Origin: Cheiracanthium punctorium | Lineage: Eukaryota; Arthropoda; Arachnida; Araneae; Cheiracanthiidae | NCBI GenBank assembly: GCA_038373885.1 | Contig: JAWZYV010016967.1 | Coordinates: forward strand, 124,001 to 188,000 | Reading direction: 5' to 3' | DNA: 64,000 nt | Part shown: positions 11,182 through 24,302 of the stretch, piece by piece | Layout of the letters: the number at the start of each line of letters is the position of its first letter | How positions within the stretch are numbered: position 1 is the stretch's first letter | Translations under genes and position numbers: made by a program | The notes under the pieces: model-generated | The model's input: the letters and a program-made list of their open reading frames with translations, nothing else | Told to the model about the DNA's origin: nothing | The model's database searches: none

Positions 11182-14060
11182 CATGTTGGTTGTAATAATT
11201 AAAGACAGACTTATTCTAAAATAAGGAAGCGAATTATTAGATAGTGAGATTGTCCAGTTGTAATACCTAGTAGTTTCCTCTTATTTTTCACTCTTGAAGC
11301 AGTCATTTATTGACTTGCATCATAATGGTTAACAGTGTCAATAATACTGTGCAACTACTAATATTTTACTGCAATTTTTTTCTCATAAAAGTTCATCTCC
11401 TTGTCTGGTGCAGTATATCCTTGCTGGATTTTATGCCAATAAACCTCAACTAACCAACCAGCCTAAAAGTTTGTCTCTTGGTTTGAAAAATTTTATGTTG
11501 ACAAAAATCATATAGCAAGTACTCCCGACTTATTTTTAGATAGTACTTTGTTTTCCTTAATTTAAGCCAGTGCTTTATTTATTTATTTATTTATTTTTTC
11601 CGAAGAGAACAGAAGAAGGGGTATGTGACCTAAACATTTTGTGAATCTTGCAAGAATGATATAAATCTAACACAGAAAATCTTGATTTTTTTCTCCATTA
11701 AAACCAAAAGTGCTCCTAGATTTTTTTTTAAACCAAAAAAGCATTGATTTAATTTGATACTTTTCTGTGAAGAAAAGAGGTTTATAACTTCTCTGTTTAT
11801 ACATAGTGCTTGGTACTCTTGTGATGTTTACTTTTCCAAACATGCTTTATGTGTATTAATTAATTTTATACAATGGACGCTTGTCAATTCAAACATGGGT
11901 AATATGAATTAAACCTAACACACCTAAAAACTTATATTGGAATTAATGTTAAAAAAATCTTATTAATTCAAAGTAAGTTTTTTATACTTTAGCTAATTCA
12001 AACTAAAAGTTTGACCCCCCCACCCAAAAAAAAAAAAAAAAAAAAAATCCTTGTGTAACGAGGGAAAGTATTTGCTGTGTGTGTCAAAATCATCTCTATT
12101 TCTTTTCTCCGTAAAGAGACTCATGCCTGCATTTCTAGACTAGTCTTTACTACAGTTTTTACTGGAAAAATGAAATGTTTACTTCAAATCAAGAAGTGCA
12201 GCTGGAAAATGTAGGCTTAGTGAACAAAATAAGTATTTTACTTGTTTTTCCTAAAAATGCAATTCATACAATTTTTATCACAAGTTTACTTCTACTGCAT
12301 ATTTTTTTGCTTCAGTTTATTTTATGATTAAGGCAAGATAATTTTTTTTGTTTGTTTGTTTTGTTCTTTGTTTGGTTGGTCTTTTAGTTAAGACAAAGCT
12401 ACACGAGGACAGTTACCAAAAGGGTGGAGTGCCTTGAGCAGATGATTTTTCAAGATATTTAATTTTAGATAGCATAGTATAATATATTTCCAGGAGTTAT
12501 ACATTCTAGGAGATTTTTGGTAGCGTTGCCATAATCACACACACACTAGGAGATTTTTCTTCTTTAGTGATACACTTTAAAGGATATATTTTCTCCTAAC
12601 ATCTGATAATTTGAATATTTTTCTGAGAACCTTTGAGTTTGAATTAATGAGTGTCCACTGTAATTAATATTTTTTGTACTGGGATTAATTTATTTTCATG
12701 ATCATTATGCATTTTAAAGAAATTGAAATTAAATGGCCGGACCATTATTTGATGGTTAATTTGAAAAATATGATGCCTTTCAATCTGAATTATAAGTTGA
12801 CCAAAATGTTATACATGATGATGATGAACTGTTAGCTAGTAATTCAAGCCCTTTCCCTAAATTTTGTCACAGTCATGAATCTTGTGGAGTCATATTTCCA
12901 TCTAAAGACAATTTGCTTAAAAATTTAGTAAGGTTATGGTTTTGTTTTCTGGTGATATTGTGCTGCTGACAAGGTTTTCTCTCTAATTTATGTGACTCTT
13001 TTGTGGACCAGCTTAATTTTTATTCCAGCAGTTTTTTATACTATTTTGTCGTCATGCTATCAGATCAGAAAGGATTTTGAGTGCTGCTGTACACAAGAAA
13101 ACTCTAATTGTACATATTGGCATGCTGCTATGACCTGATGTAAAATAATTGTCTGTATATATTTGTCATATAAACATTTATCATGTCCATGAATGGCAAA
13201 CATGTTAATTTTCTCTCCTTGTTTTTATGAGGAAAATATTTTTGTACACATAATATCTGTAAAAATAAATTTGTAATGTAAATTATAAAAAAATGTGATC
13301 TAATTATATATGTGTAAATCCTAAATGTTTTAACATGAGTAAATAATTATGTACATTAATTCCTGGGTACCTGAATAAATTATTTTAATGAAATGGTCCA
13401 CAGAATTTTATGAAAATGCAAAATATTCATTTTTGAATCATAATTATAGAACTAAAGATTATTTTTTAGTACTAAAAAAGCAGCTGTGGAAAAAATGAGC
13501 CAGTAATAGAAAAGTACTATTTAGATGATTTTTATTTTAGACAATTTTTATGTTTTAGTAACTTTTTTTTTTTGGTAAATAATACTTATCTTTATATTTT
13601 TAAGCAAAAGTCTAATTTTGCTGTTTTAATTATACATATAGCATAATTGTAGATTATCTCTTAACACATGCTTTTAATTTGTGTGCGATTAAATTCTATC
13701 TTTTCCCAGGAATTTTTCAATCGATTAATAATCTTCAAACATTTATTATGTAAAAGTAATTTAAAATTAAATGCATATTTTATTTGTATTCGGAATAAAT
13801 TAATTTTGTTCATTGTTATGTGTCAGAAAAAGTTGACATAATGTCTGTAATACATGACATGAATGATGTGACTATCAAATTATGTATAAATGTACCCCAC
13901 ATTAATCTGAATAATTCTTAATTAATTTCAATATTTTAATATCATGAATTTTAGTTGTACTCAGTGAAATTGCTAAACTATCTGTAGTTTTCTACAGCAG
14001 TTCTTTTCAATGTTTTTGCAGATCAGATCTCTTTTAACCGTCATTCAGTATATTGAAACC
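11182..14060. other. Non-coding AT-rich stretch, no gene recognised
   Basis: Only simple sequence is evident: a TTTA run near 11577-11596, a C/A run near 12016-12047, and general A/T richness. No splice-bounded exon, inverted terminal pair or RNA gene could be supported. Confidence 0.5.
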
Positions 14061-14370
14061 CAGGGCCCTTGCTAAAGGGGGGGGGGTAAGGAGGATAGGA
14101 GGAAGGAGGAGTCTCTCCCCTTGCACTTGCAAAATTCTATTAAACTTGGCAAAATTAGATACTTAGTTGGCAAACTTGGTTAAAAAAAATTTAACATAAA
14201 TTATAATTTACTTTCCATTTCTGATGCACTTGGCAAAATTATGCAAACCCAGTTGGCAAAAGTAAAAAGTTGGTAAGATAGTTGATAAAAACTGATATTT
14301 GACTTGGCAGTATATCAACATCTACCCCCCCTCCCCCCCAAAGAAAAAAAAAGTCTTAGCAATGTCTCTG
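14061..14370. mobile_element. G-run hAT-type MITE, decayed
   Basis: Ends CAGGGCCCTTGCTAA and TTAGCAATGTCTCTG are inverted with about 11 of 15 matches. Flanks TTGAAACC and TTAACACC agree at 6 of 8. G and C runs sit just inside the ends, and TTGGCAAA repeats fill the middle. Confidence 0.55.
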
Positions 14371-14879
14371 TTAACACCTATGTAGCAGTAAATGTAAATA
14401 ATAGTATTAAATTAACCTGTCCTTAGAAGATTAAGGATATATAGAAACTTGAGTATCACAGTGAATTAATAAACAAAGAGTTAGAAAAATAAGTAATGCA
14501 AAAAATTAGGGTTATGCAATACATCAGGGCTCAAAATAAAATCTCTAAACTTGCAAGAAGAATTGTTGCCGTTTCCAATGCCCAAGAAAAGTTGTAACTG
14601 ACACATACTTCTCAATGGTAATGAAGAAAGCTTTATAAATTAAATGTGATTTTTTAAAACTGATTCTGAGCCAATTGCGTTAAGGAAAAACAGTTATTTA
14701 ATTGGGTACTTCATAAGGAGAAGGGATTGTCAAATGCTAAAATTTTCACAGCATTTTAAGGATGCTTTCTAAGAAATCATGCAATTTTCGAATATCTTTT
14801 AGATAATCCAGTTGTGCCGGAAACTAAAAAAGTAAAAAATAAAAATAAAGTGAAATAAAAAAAAAATATTTATATATAT

Positions 14880-15310
14880 ATGTAGCATCCTGGACAGCAA
14901 ACACCAGAGCGATCCTTGGGCATGTGTTAGGGCTGTGAGTAGATGAATGAGACAGAGTCCCAATTGCGATTACATTATTTTATTGGACGATTTTATACAT
15001 CTTTTCTTGGCAGTTGTGGCCACATGTAAAAGTCTCTCTTGGGCTGCGTCAGCCCTTTTTATTAACTTTTGAGGTCGTGTCACATGACCCGCACACATTG
15101 TAATTATATTAAAAATCTGGGAAGCTGTTTGTCAAGGTTTGTTATGACTTTTAAGACACCAGATTGACTGGGCACGGGGACCGTCTAAAAAATTACAAAG
15201 GAATTGCAAGGGACCGTGTAGTAGTTGCAGTTTTTGAAAGCAAATTCCTTTGTTCCAACTGAATTGAAACTGCGCAGTTCTAGAAATTTGGGATTTTAGC
15301 AGGCTTTTGA
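14880..15310. other. Unclassified stretch of raised GC content
   Basis: Base composition is clearly higher in GC than the flanks and it starts with TGTAGCATCC. It could be part of a retrotransposon terminal repeat, but no second copy, primer-binding site or coding segment is present in the window, so it is left unclassified. Confidence 0.25.
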
Positions 15311-15360
15311 TTTATTGTGTTATACATGTCTCTTCATAAGGTATTCTATTAAAGTAAGTA

Positions 15361-15886
15361 CAGTAATCCCCCTATAACACGGTACTCTTATAACGCGTTT
15401 TCATGTTACGCGATTTCATGTCCCTCGTATAACACGTGTTTTCCCCCATATAACGCGGGAATTTCCCACATTATATGTACTTGTTATGAATTGTGATTCT
15501 TCAGCGGAATGATCTAGCGAATTTAAAATAAATCTTCAATACTGTTTTGCACCATATGTAAAAATTCAGAAAAAACATAAAATAGAAAACAAAATCATTA
15601 GATAATGAAATTTCAATTAAAATAGATGAACAAGAAGATATGCTCTTAAGTAAAGAAAATAACAAAGCTTTAAATTGTGAAATATTTGAAGATTTTATTA
15701 AAAAAAGATGTTGGTGGAATGCTATTTCAGATAGCTCCGACAGCGAATAAACATGTAACATAACTATTTTTGGAATTATGTAATTTAAAAAAAATTAACT
15801 GTTTTTTAGTTACACATGTGTAAGTGTTTTATTTAAAATGTTCTTAGTTGCGGAACGAATCTATTGTGTTATAGGGGGGATTACTG
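15361..15886 (+). mobile_element. Tigger/pogo-like non-autonomous element with TA duplication
   Basis: Terminal inverted repeats CAGTAATCCCCCTATAACAC and GTGTTATAGGGGGGATTACTG are almost perfect, with one extra G. They are flanked by TA at 15359-15360 and 15887-15888. Extra ATAACGCG/ATAACACG repeats occur just inside the left end. Between 15628 and 15750 the plus strand reads an acidic segment ending ...NAISDSSDSE plus stop, which looks like the C-terminal tail of a CENP-B-like (pogo) transposase. The catalytic part is deleted, so the element is non-autonomous. Confidence 0.85.
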
Positions 15887-16141
15887 TACTTTTAAAAATA
15901 GTCAACCTATCCAAGTTATTTTTGCTGGCAACTTTTAAGCTTCAGATTTTTTTCTGAAAATTGCATGAGACATATGTGTTAATTGTTAATAAAAGTACCG
16001 TATGCATTTTGTGAAGAAGCATTATTAATTTTTTAATGTTAAATATTATTTGTTGGATTTTTAAGGTGTACAAAAGTCGTAAAGTTTTTAAAAAGAATAG
16101 CCTTAAAACTCTCTGATAGCATTAGCCATGGCTACTGTGAG

Positions 16142-16314
16142 CAGTGGCATAGCCAAGGGGGAAGGATAGGGGGTCATAACCCTCCCATGAGAATTTTTTT
16201 GCCATACAAAATGTGTATTCTTCAATCCCTTATCACACACGCGTATGCATTTACATGAGTTGCAACACACACACCCCCCCCCGCATTCCATGAAAATTTT
16301 TGGCTACGCAACTG
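16142..16314 (-). mobile_element. G-run MITE, subfamily 1
   Basis: Ends CAGTGGCATAGCCA and TGGCTACGCAACTG are flanked by ACTGTGAG and GCTGTGAG (7/8), a hAT-length duplication. The interior (GCCATACAAAATGTGTATTC) matches the copies at 32067-32235 and 46544-46716 in inverted orientation. Confidence 0.85.
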
Positions 16315-16623
16315 GCTGTGAGTGTATATGTATTCGAATTTGTCCTGCCATACAATAATAATAAGGATTATTTAAATGAATAGTATTAAATAAATTTCAT
16401 TTTCAAAGTTATGGAATGTGAAATGGTATTCTGTTTAATATGTCACTTGCTACTTGAAAAGTACTGTTTTATAATGCTAATTCTATACCGTGTAATCTGT
16501 AATTGACTTAATTTTAACATACAGTTGCTTGTGAATGCTTGTGTGAGTGAATAAGTGAGTTCAAGTTGAATAACTGATTTAAAATTCTGAAACTATGGGC
16601 AGGTAACTTATTTTGTGAACGTA

Positions 16624-17362
16624 CAGTACAGGCAAAATTATTGGGATCATGACAAAATGAAATACAGTATAGAACTCAATTTTCTGGATAACTGGTTGGG
16701 TATTAACGACATCCACTGATTTGATTAGTAGCATATATGTTACCCTGCTTTTGAGTATAATTAAACATTAATTGTTAATATACTAGAAAAATAATTTTAA
16801 AAACTCTAAATAAGATCAAGGTAAATAATATTTAGAGAGGAAGTAGTAAATGTATGATAACTCCTTGAAAACTTAGTTACACACACACTAAAAAACTAAA
16901 TAAATAAAACACTTTACCTGATTGTTTACATTTTAAATTCTAGTTGAAGTACTCGAAATGAAAAAAACAAAAACACAAGACGTAGGAAAAAAAAAAAAGA
17001 ATTCATTACAGAATAAAATTTTAATTTTTTTTTTAACATTGATCAATTTTGGAAAAAATAGGAATTTAATCAATTGAAAAATGATTCCAGATAACTGGCT
17101 TTAGGAAAAGAGAAGTATCATACTGTAACAAAATTTATTTCTACAATAAATTCATTTTATGAATAGAAATGACACTCATTTATGTTTTTTCATACATTTT
17201 GTAATATTGTTACTTGGTACAGCCATATTTGAAGAAATCATTGAGTTTCATTAGATACAAAAATTTATAGCAATATTAAACTGACTAAATTTAATTAAAA
17301 TACTGTTCAGATAAAAAAGTATGATATTTGATGAAATTAGTCCAATAACTTGGCCAGTACTG
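16624..17362. mobile_element. Tc1/mariner-like non-autonomous element
   Basis: The left end after TA is CAGTACAGGCAAAATTATTG. The right end, read inverted, is CAGTACTGGCCAAGTTATTG. TTATTGG-type ends are typical of several Tc1-like families. No transposase frame remains. Confidence 0.65.
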
Positions 17363-17431
17363 TCGACCCCATACATATCAAAAGCTGATTATAAGTTATA
17401 TATAAACAGGTTTATGCTTTTTTTTTTTTAA

Positions 17432-18442
17432 CACTTTAAGGTCTGAGCTATTTTGACCACATATCTCCCTGTGAATTGGGAGGTTTTGGTACTTTTTGTG
17501 GTAAAAAAGAACTTTGAATATAGATTTTTTAATTATAAACATCAAATTGCTCTTATTCATAGTGAAAAACTATTTAATTGTACTAAGAATTGATATTTAA
17601 TGAGAAATTATTGGGAAAAAGCATGTTTTAAAGTTTTAAAAAAAAATTGCTTTTGCATGATATATTTCAAAGAAAACCGTCAACGAAACAATCAAAAAGT
17701 AATTCTAATTCTAGATCATATCACTTTCTTTATTATGTTTTATGCTGATTTTGCTTTATTTTTTTTTAAACTAAAAGTTTGTTGGTAATATTTAAAAAGG
17801 TTGCAAACATATATAGTCTGTACTTTTCTAACAGAACAGGCAAATAGAAGTTGACCTCGAGAGACTCTGGCTTAGTTCCCTTTACAGAAAATGGCAAACA
17901 GGAAATGGTCTCAGGCATGACTCCACTTTGGTTAAAAACATGACAGAAACAGAAAATCAATGATCTTCTGTTTTTTCTGTTTCTGTCAAGCAGAATTAAG
18001 CCAGAAAAGTGAAGTTGAAAATGCTGAACTTTTCTGTTTCTGTCCATGTTTTCTGCCTTCTGCTAGCCAATAGGAATTCACCTTGATCCAGAGTGGTAAT
18101 CCAGGCAAAAAACAAGATGCCGTCACGATTCGGTGCTGAAGTACTTGTATCTCAGAGATTGGAATGCACTATTTTTATTGTGTTATAAAATTTGTATGTA
18201 ATCAGTAAAATAAGGGAGAAAAAAGGAGATTTTCTTAAAGCAAACGTTTGCATATTCAAAATAGAACTCTTCATCAACAGTTCAAAGACCTTCACATAAT
18301 GCTGTGAATTCCATATTTCTGTCAAGGTGTATGCTGAAGTGGAGTCATGAACGGACAGAAAATGAATCTCAAAAATAATTCTGTTCTCCAAGAAAATTTT
18401 GCTTTCAGACCCTATGGAGTCCCTGCTTCAGACCTCTAAGTG
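17432..18442. mobile_element. piggyBac-like non-autonomous element, family B
   Basis: TTAA occurs at 17428-17431 and 18443-18446. The ends are CACTTTAAGGTCTGAGC at the left and, inverted, CACTTAGAGGTCTGAAGC at the right, so TTAA duplication and inverted ends agree. The interior holds repeats of TTTCTGTTTCTGTC in both orientations near 17940-18045. Open frames inside, such as 17766-18047 on the minus strand, show no transposase motif. Confidence 0.7.
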
Positions 18443-18869
18443 TTAATTTTATAGAGATTTTGCTGTTTTGATTACAGTTGCTACAGATTTAAGCAACAAA
18501 CAAAATATTCTTTTGAAATAACTATCTGCTCATATACTGTTTTTTTTTCTTCAAAGGCATGGCCAATCTGACTTGCTACCTGAACATGTACTTGTAGACT
18601 AACATATTTTGTGGTTTTTATGAATTATACGAACCATATTTGAGTTTAATTAATTGAAAGTTCACGGGGGAATGGTAAAAAAATCCAGTGATTTTCTTCA
18701 GTATTATTATTCTACATGAAAAGTATTACAAATAGCAACTCTGAATATAAAACTTACTATGTACATATATACAGAAGCCTACCTATCTTCTAGCTGTGTG
18801 AACTATGACTTTTTCAATCCTGCTATAGGTTTCCCAAAACAATTTAAATCTTCATAAAGAGGTGAGGTA

Positions 18870-19035
18870 CTTCTGAATATTGTCACCCCTTGGAAACTGC
18901 TAGCAGTCACCAAGAGGACTTTCAAAGCCACAGATTTAGTATGCTCATGTACCTCAGTACATGGTGGTTTTCAGTGATAGGTCTGAAATCGAACCAACAA
19001 CCTTCTGGTTATACTAATCTTATGTTTTTACTACT
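18870..19035 (-). repeat. tRNA-derived SINE fragment
   Basis: The minus strand carries a B-box-like GGTTCGATTTC near 18993-19003 in a tRNA-like arm (AACCAGAAGGTTGTTGGTTC), followed by a non-tRNA body. The A box is eroded, so it is not a tRNA gene. Confidence 0.5.
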
Positions 19036-19044
19036 AGATACTGT

Positions 19045-20478
19045 ACAGTTCATCCCTTTATAACACAATAGATTCATTTTGTGCTGTATGAATCCATGTT
19101 TAACAGTCATTCAGATTATATAAATACACGAACAGCATCAGTAATGTAGGGTAAGTTTGATTACAATGAAATGTACTATCGGAAATCAGTAGGATTTGTC
19201 ATAGAAAGTTATAACTCACACACCTATTATACAAATATATGTTTCAGTTACAAATGCAATTTGGAGACAGTTTCATTTTTACAAGAGCTAAAGAAAATTA
19301 TTTGATTTTCACGATTGAAAGTAAATTTCATTACTAAAAGAAATTTTGTTTTACCTCCTTGTTCTCATATGTAGAATTATTTATTTTTCAAATATTGTAA
19401 TCAGTATGTTATGTTCTTCATACTCCCAAAGCCAGAATTTAAAAAAAAATTAATTTATGTATAGGTAAAAATTTATTTATTTTGTAGCCTCAATATGGGG
19501 TACAATGAAACATGTTTTATTGTACTGTGGGGGAATGTATTCACTTAAAATAAAGATGTTACTATTAAATATTTAGATTGAGATCATCAATTCCAAAGGT
19601 GGTCATTTTTTAAACAGATAAATTGAATGCTAACTTATTTTTCTTATTAGGTTACTCAGATTACAATCTTATTTTTTTTATCTTCTGAAATTTTGTAGAT
19701 TTTTTTAATGTTTTAATCAAGGCAAATTTAATTGCAAACAAAGTGCTCTGTTGGGAAATAATAAACTTAAATCAAACGGCAGCTTCCAAGCTTCAAATTT
19801 GTGGGTTCTTCGGAAATATATGTTTTTGAAAAAACTCAAATTGTATCTACTGTTCCTACAAGTAGTATAGAAAGGGAAACAGAAATGTTCATTTTTGAGT
19901 TTGATTGAAGTAAATTTAATGTAAAATGAAAAAATACAGGCTAACCTCTCATAAAAAAATATGTTTTCATCTCAAGCTATAACAGTTTAATTTTTTTTTT
20001 TCATTTAAATTTCATGTTCATACCTCTCTAATGGTTATCATAAATGTACATAAAACATATATGCTGAAATTTGAATTTTGACTCATATTATTTGAGTGTT
20101 TGTGAAGTGTTAAGTCTTTTGTTGTACCCCGATATATGGGGTACAATGAAACACTTTCAGACATTTACCTTTTGCAATTTTTTAAATATGAAAATGCTAT
20201 TTACAAACTCATAATAATTCATTTAGATGGGAAAAAGAGTAGGTTAAAAGTGTCCATTAATTTTATTTTTTTACATGCAAATTTGTGAACAGGTGGAAAG
20301 AAAAAGAAAATGCAAATTTTGTTTCATTGTACCCCGACTTCAATTATGCAATGTGTTAACATGCAATACAAGAGCATTTGCCATTATTTAATAATGTTCT
20401 TTTAGCATGTTATATGAACAAGTTCCAATGCTTCTACCGTCTTATATGAACCTGTGTAATAGGAGAGTAGGTCTACTG
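19045..20478. mobile_element. Possible pogo-like element containing GGGGTACAATGAAAC inverted repeats
   Basis: The outer ends (TACTGTACAGTTCATC... and, inverted, TACAGTAGACCTACTC...) match only loosely. Inside, GGGGTACAATGAAAC occurs at 19497-19511 and 20138-20152, and its exact inverse at 20321-20335. The pair at 20138/20321 could bound a MITE of about 198 bp. No coding segment is seen. Confidence 0.35.
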
Positions 20479-21866
20479 TATTTAGAAGCAGGAATGTTCA
20501 GTCTTTCCAATAAAAAATTTGTGACTTTATAATGGTTTTCTTCAAAATAATATGTTACGGGCTAAATTATAAAAATAGTCTGTCTACAGAATATAAAATA
20601 TAATGTCCATAGGTAGTCACAAGATTAATTTATATTAAACTGTTCGAATGGACATAGGCTTAACTTACTAAGGGCAAGAGGAGGCAACCCCCTCCCCGCC
20701 CCCCTAAAATTCAAGAAAATTCATATATCACATTTGAAAATGTTATTTTCTACAATAGAAAACATTTTGCCCTTCAATGTTACATGCCAATTTATGCCAA
20801 TGAACATTCTGACTTAAAAAAAATAAGTAGTCCCCAATAGTTTGGCTGGACGAGATTATTGAACTTCTGTAGGAAAAGTAATAGAACAGGTAAACATTTC
20901 ATTGAAAATGCTATGTGAGATCATACATAAATATGTGAATTATTTTAATATGCATACCAATTATTTTAACATAGGTAGCAAGTTGAGTTTGGATACCTTT
21001 TTTGTATGAATGGTGCCTATGTGTGTTTCACTAACCAAAGAAATACTTTTGCTCAATTTTTATTTCTGCATTCTTTTGAAACAAAAGAATATGACATTAT
21101 AATTTTGTATGTGTATTTGTTTTATCGCTTAAAAAGAAGGAAAAAAACTGCATTATAAATTTTAGTGAAATTAAGTCTTGTGAATATCTTTTACTTTTTT
21201 GTGTGTGTGTAATTTTATCTGTAAAAATAAAAGTCAGTGCTGCTTTGATAACATGGTTATTATTATTTTTTGATTAATTTGAATAAAAAATAATTAAAAA
21301 ACCCTATAATTTTCAAATATAAGTACAAATAAACTAATTATGTCAGCTGCTTAAAAATTTTTAGAATGTCTTCAAAATCTGTACTATAAACTATATGGAC
21401 TTGTGTTCATTACAAAACTTTTATGAGAGGTGCACATTTTTGCTTACTACATTGTGTAGTGAAGGTTGTGAAGAGACAGCCTGAATGCATTTGAGTTCTT
21501 GATGCAATTCGTTTGTGCTCAAGTGCAATGAAGTTTCATTTTTTTTAGCTTTAGCCTTAAACTTTTTGTTCATTTTTTGTTAAGTTTTAATAAGCAAATA
21601 AGTCACATATTTCATTTATTGTCACATATTTCATTTTTTGTTAAGTTTTAATAAGCAAATAATAATAGATAAATAGATATAAAATAAGTACTATGATTGT
21701 TTAAGTTCTAATATCAGAAAAGAAAATTGCTATAAGTAGTTCAATATTTGCTTTTCTCCTATATGTTTAAACTTCTTTGACAAGCCAGTATTTAAGGCTT
21801 AACTTTGAAATTTTCTACACAAGTCACATATTTCATTTATTCATTTCATTTCTAAATCCATGTTTA
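20479..21866. repeat. Non-coding AT-rich stretch with a local tandem duplication
   Basis: A segment beginning TTCATTTTTTGTTAAGTTTT is duplicated in tandem at about 21568-21660 with a unit near 61 bp. A short C-rich patch lies at 20690-20705. No gene is seen. Confidence 0.55.
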
Positions 21867-21930
21867 CACCAAATGTAAAATATATTTGCTCTACTGTTTG
21901 TAGTAGAGCAAATATATTTTACATTTGGTG
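21867..21930. repeat. Perfect 29-bp hairpin
   Basis: The arm at 21867-21895 and its exact inverse at 21902-21930 are separated by six bases (GTTTGT). The arms contain TAAAATATATTTGCTCTACT. No flanking duplication is evident. Confidence 0.9.
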
Positions 21931-22203
21931 AGTATATTGTTTATAGACTGTTTCAATATTTAGGCATGCAGAAAAGATGCATGTGACAATGCAGAGAAGG
22001 GCAAAACCTTACATAATGTTAGCATTAGTCGAATTTCCTGCCTTTGTTTCACACATAATAGATACTGCTTTTGGAAAATGCTCACAAAGATAGCAAAAAG
22101 AGGTCTGAATCTTTCACTTTTCTATCGCAGTATGTAAGTTCAGGTTATTGCATCATGCTCACCTTCTAAAAAAATCTACAGGAATCTTTTCCAGTTCTAG
22201 GTA

Positions 22204-22837
22204 TCTATAATAATAAAAATGAATGTTTGTAAATCTGTCTGTCTGTATGTGTGCGGTCTCCGGACAAACCTACTGCACGCAGAACTCTGAAAATTTGAAT
22301 ATATAATCCCATGAGTCCGATAATGTGCACCTGAGAATCAGAATTTTAAAATTTTAATAACTTTTTTAATTATTAATTAAAAACTTTTCTAAAACGGAGA
22401 TTTTCTTCGACGGTTTTCTTCTTCTTGACGATTTTTCTGTCATTTCTCGCGTTTTTCCTAGTGGGACCTTTTCATGAAATTTTTTATGGTATTTAATACG
22501 TTTAATGACCTAACATTTCCTAATTTTAAGAAATTTAAATCGAAAATTGTGGATTTTACAAGATAATTTGCTTAATTGGATGAAATATTTAATAACTCCA
22601 GCAATTTTAATTCAAATTACACGATATTTCTGGGGGAAATATGTGACGGCCACGGCAGTGAGTTGTCTTTAGTGGTGTGTTTGTTAAGTACGTACCTGAA
22701 ACTCTGGAACCATTATCTGCACATTCTGTTATACAATTGCGGCCTAGAGTACTAATCTGGAGTTGCAGTTTACATGTCAGATTTTGTAAATCGCATAATT
22801 TAAGGGGTTCAGGGGCAACGCCGTGCGGGACTGCTAG
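22204..22837 (+). mobile_element. Non-autonomous Helitron-like element
   Basis: It starts TCTATAATAATAAAAATGAA followed by TGTCTGTCTGTATG, and ends with a GC hairpin region (GCAACGCCGTGCGGGACTG) and CTAG followed by T. This combination of TC start, CTRR-type end, no inverted repeats and insertion between A and T is characteristic of Helitrons in arthropods. No Rep/helicase coding sequence is present. Confidence 0.8.
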
Positions 22838-22889
22838 TATTTAAAATAAGTCTTAATTATTTACAAAATTAATATTGAAAATTATTTAG

Positions 22890-22969
22890 CAGAGGGGCCT
22901 GACTATCACATTTCTGTGCACAGGGCACTTTTCAAATTTTATCCTTCTGTATATAACTGGCAAGCTGGC

Positions 22970-23001
<32 letters not shown>

Positions 23002-23110
23002 GCCCCTGTACATAGCTTTAACCTGAACTTTTTGTCCTATTTGTGTATGTGTGGCTCCAAGTGCCCATGTGCTAATCGGGGCCTGAGCAGCACTGCACCT
23101 GCAAAATCTA
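22890..23110. mobile_element. Fragment of the GGGGCCTGACTAT hAT-like family
   Basis: It shares GGGCCTGACTAT...TTTCTGTGC at the left, and CATAGCTTTAA...TTTTTGTCCTATTTGTG...GTGTGGCTC at the right, with the outer layer of the nest at 28256-32300. A T run of about 29 bp lies in the middle. Confidence 0.5.
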
Positions 23111-24302
23111 AAAGCATGGAATGAAAATGCTTGCCCTCGAAAAGTTGAGCCTGTTCTTGTGACAAATAGTGCAATTTTTAAACAGTTAAAACAAATTAGT
23201 CAGAGAAAAAAAAATCAAATTGCCTTCTTATTAGATAAATATTATGTTTATATTGCCCAATTTGTACGGCGATTGATGCTTGGAAGTTAGGCTTGGGTTT
23301 GATTCTTGTCTGAGTAAGGCTAGGGTACTCTTTTATTCATTTAGGTAACATTGGGTGCATGCTCTTTAGCAGAATGGACAACTATTGTGTATTGAGCCAA
23401 ATTAATGAAGCAACTAAGTTGTCTGCTTATCGATTTTGCGTAAAAAAGGAAAAAATTATAGGCTTAAAAATAGTACGAAATTACCTTTCATGTGATAAGA
23501 AATGACCATTCTTATGTAAAGTTTAAAACTTTAACTTTTTAAAGTGTGGTATTGATGATGGCTTACTGTTTTTGGCTATGTCGGTTCATTACCATACAAC
23601 AGCAGGGAAATCTGCATGGAAGCCCACCTCATATATTTCTTTTGTTCCTCCAATTAATTCTTGTGTTAAATTAAAAATTTTAATAGACTTATCAGTTATT
23701 CCTATTGATATTAATTTTATTACACTAGGTACAATTATAGTGATAAGCGGAAATTTAACTTAATTCTTGAATAAATTTGTTATTATCCCAAGCTTGATGA
23801 CGTCTGGCGAAACATCGCGAAATTAAGTGCCAAAAATAAATCTTTCAAACTGAACCCAACTTGGCGATATTTGGCTAGAAATCGCTAAACCTTAGTTCTA
23901 TTGTAATATTGTATTTCTTTCAGTTGAAATAACTTTAGATAATGTGCACCGAAATATTTATGATTTAATAGACGTACAAGGAAGTCGTGTGGTGGTCCAC
24001 ATCAGATTTTTTCTTAATGACTTAAGTATTCAAGATTACAAAAACAAAAACAGTTTAATATTATTTCTTTCAGCTTATTTTAATCTCCAATCTATCAGTG
24101 ATGTGCACGGATGTTTCTATCTGACTGATGTACGTAGACCTGTGAATCGCAAACTACATAAAATGTAAATATTTTGTTGGCAATAAAGTAATTTCGTTTT
24201 TTCGTAAGTCATTATTTCGCCTGGCCGAAATTACTGAAGCTAATTATACGTAATTTGGCATTTACCGGAATTCTTTATCATGAGTGATAGATTAGAGAGC
24301 AT
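23111..24302. other. No gene; contains a dispersed AACTTGGCGA motif
   Basis: The stretch near 23790-23910 has repeated AAGCTTGATGACGTCTGGCG and AACTTGGCGATATTTGG pieces related to sites near 3865, 7135, 29264, 38955 and 60640. The small open frames at 23572-23763 and 23944-24168 show no recognisable domain. Confidence 0.45.

Noticed and set aside
14880..15310. Possible solo LTR starting TGTAGCATCC
   Set aside because: No matching CA end with target duplication, and no second copy in the window.
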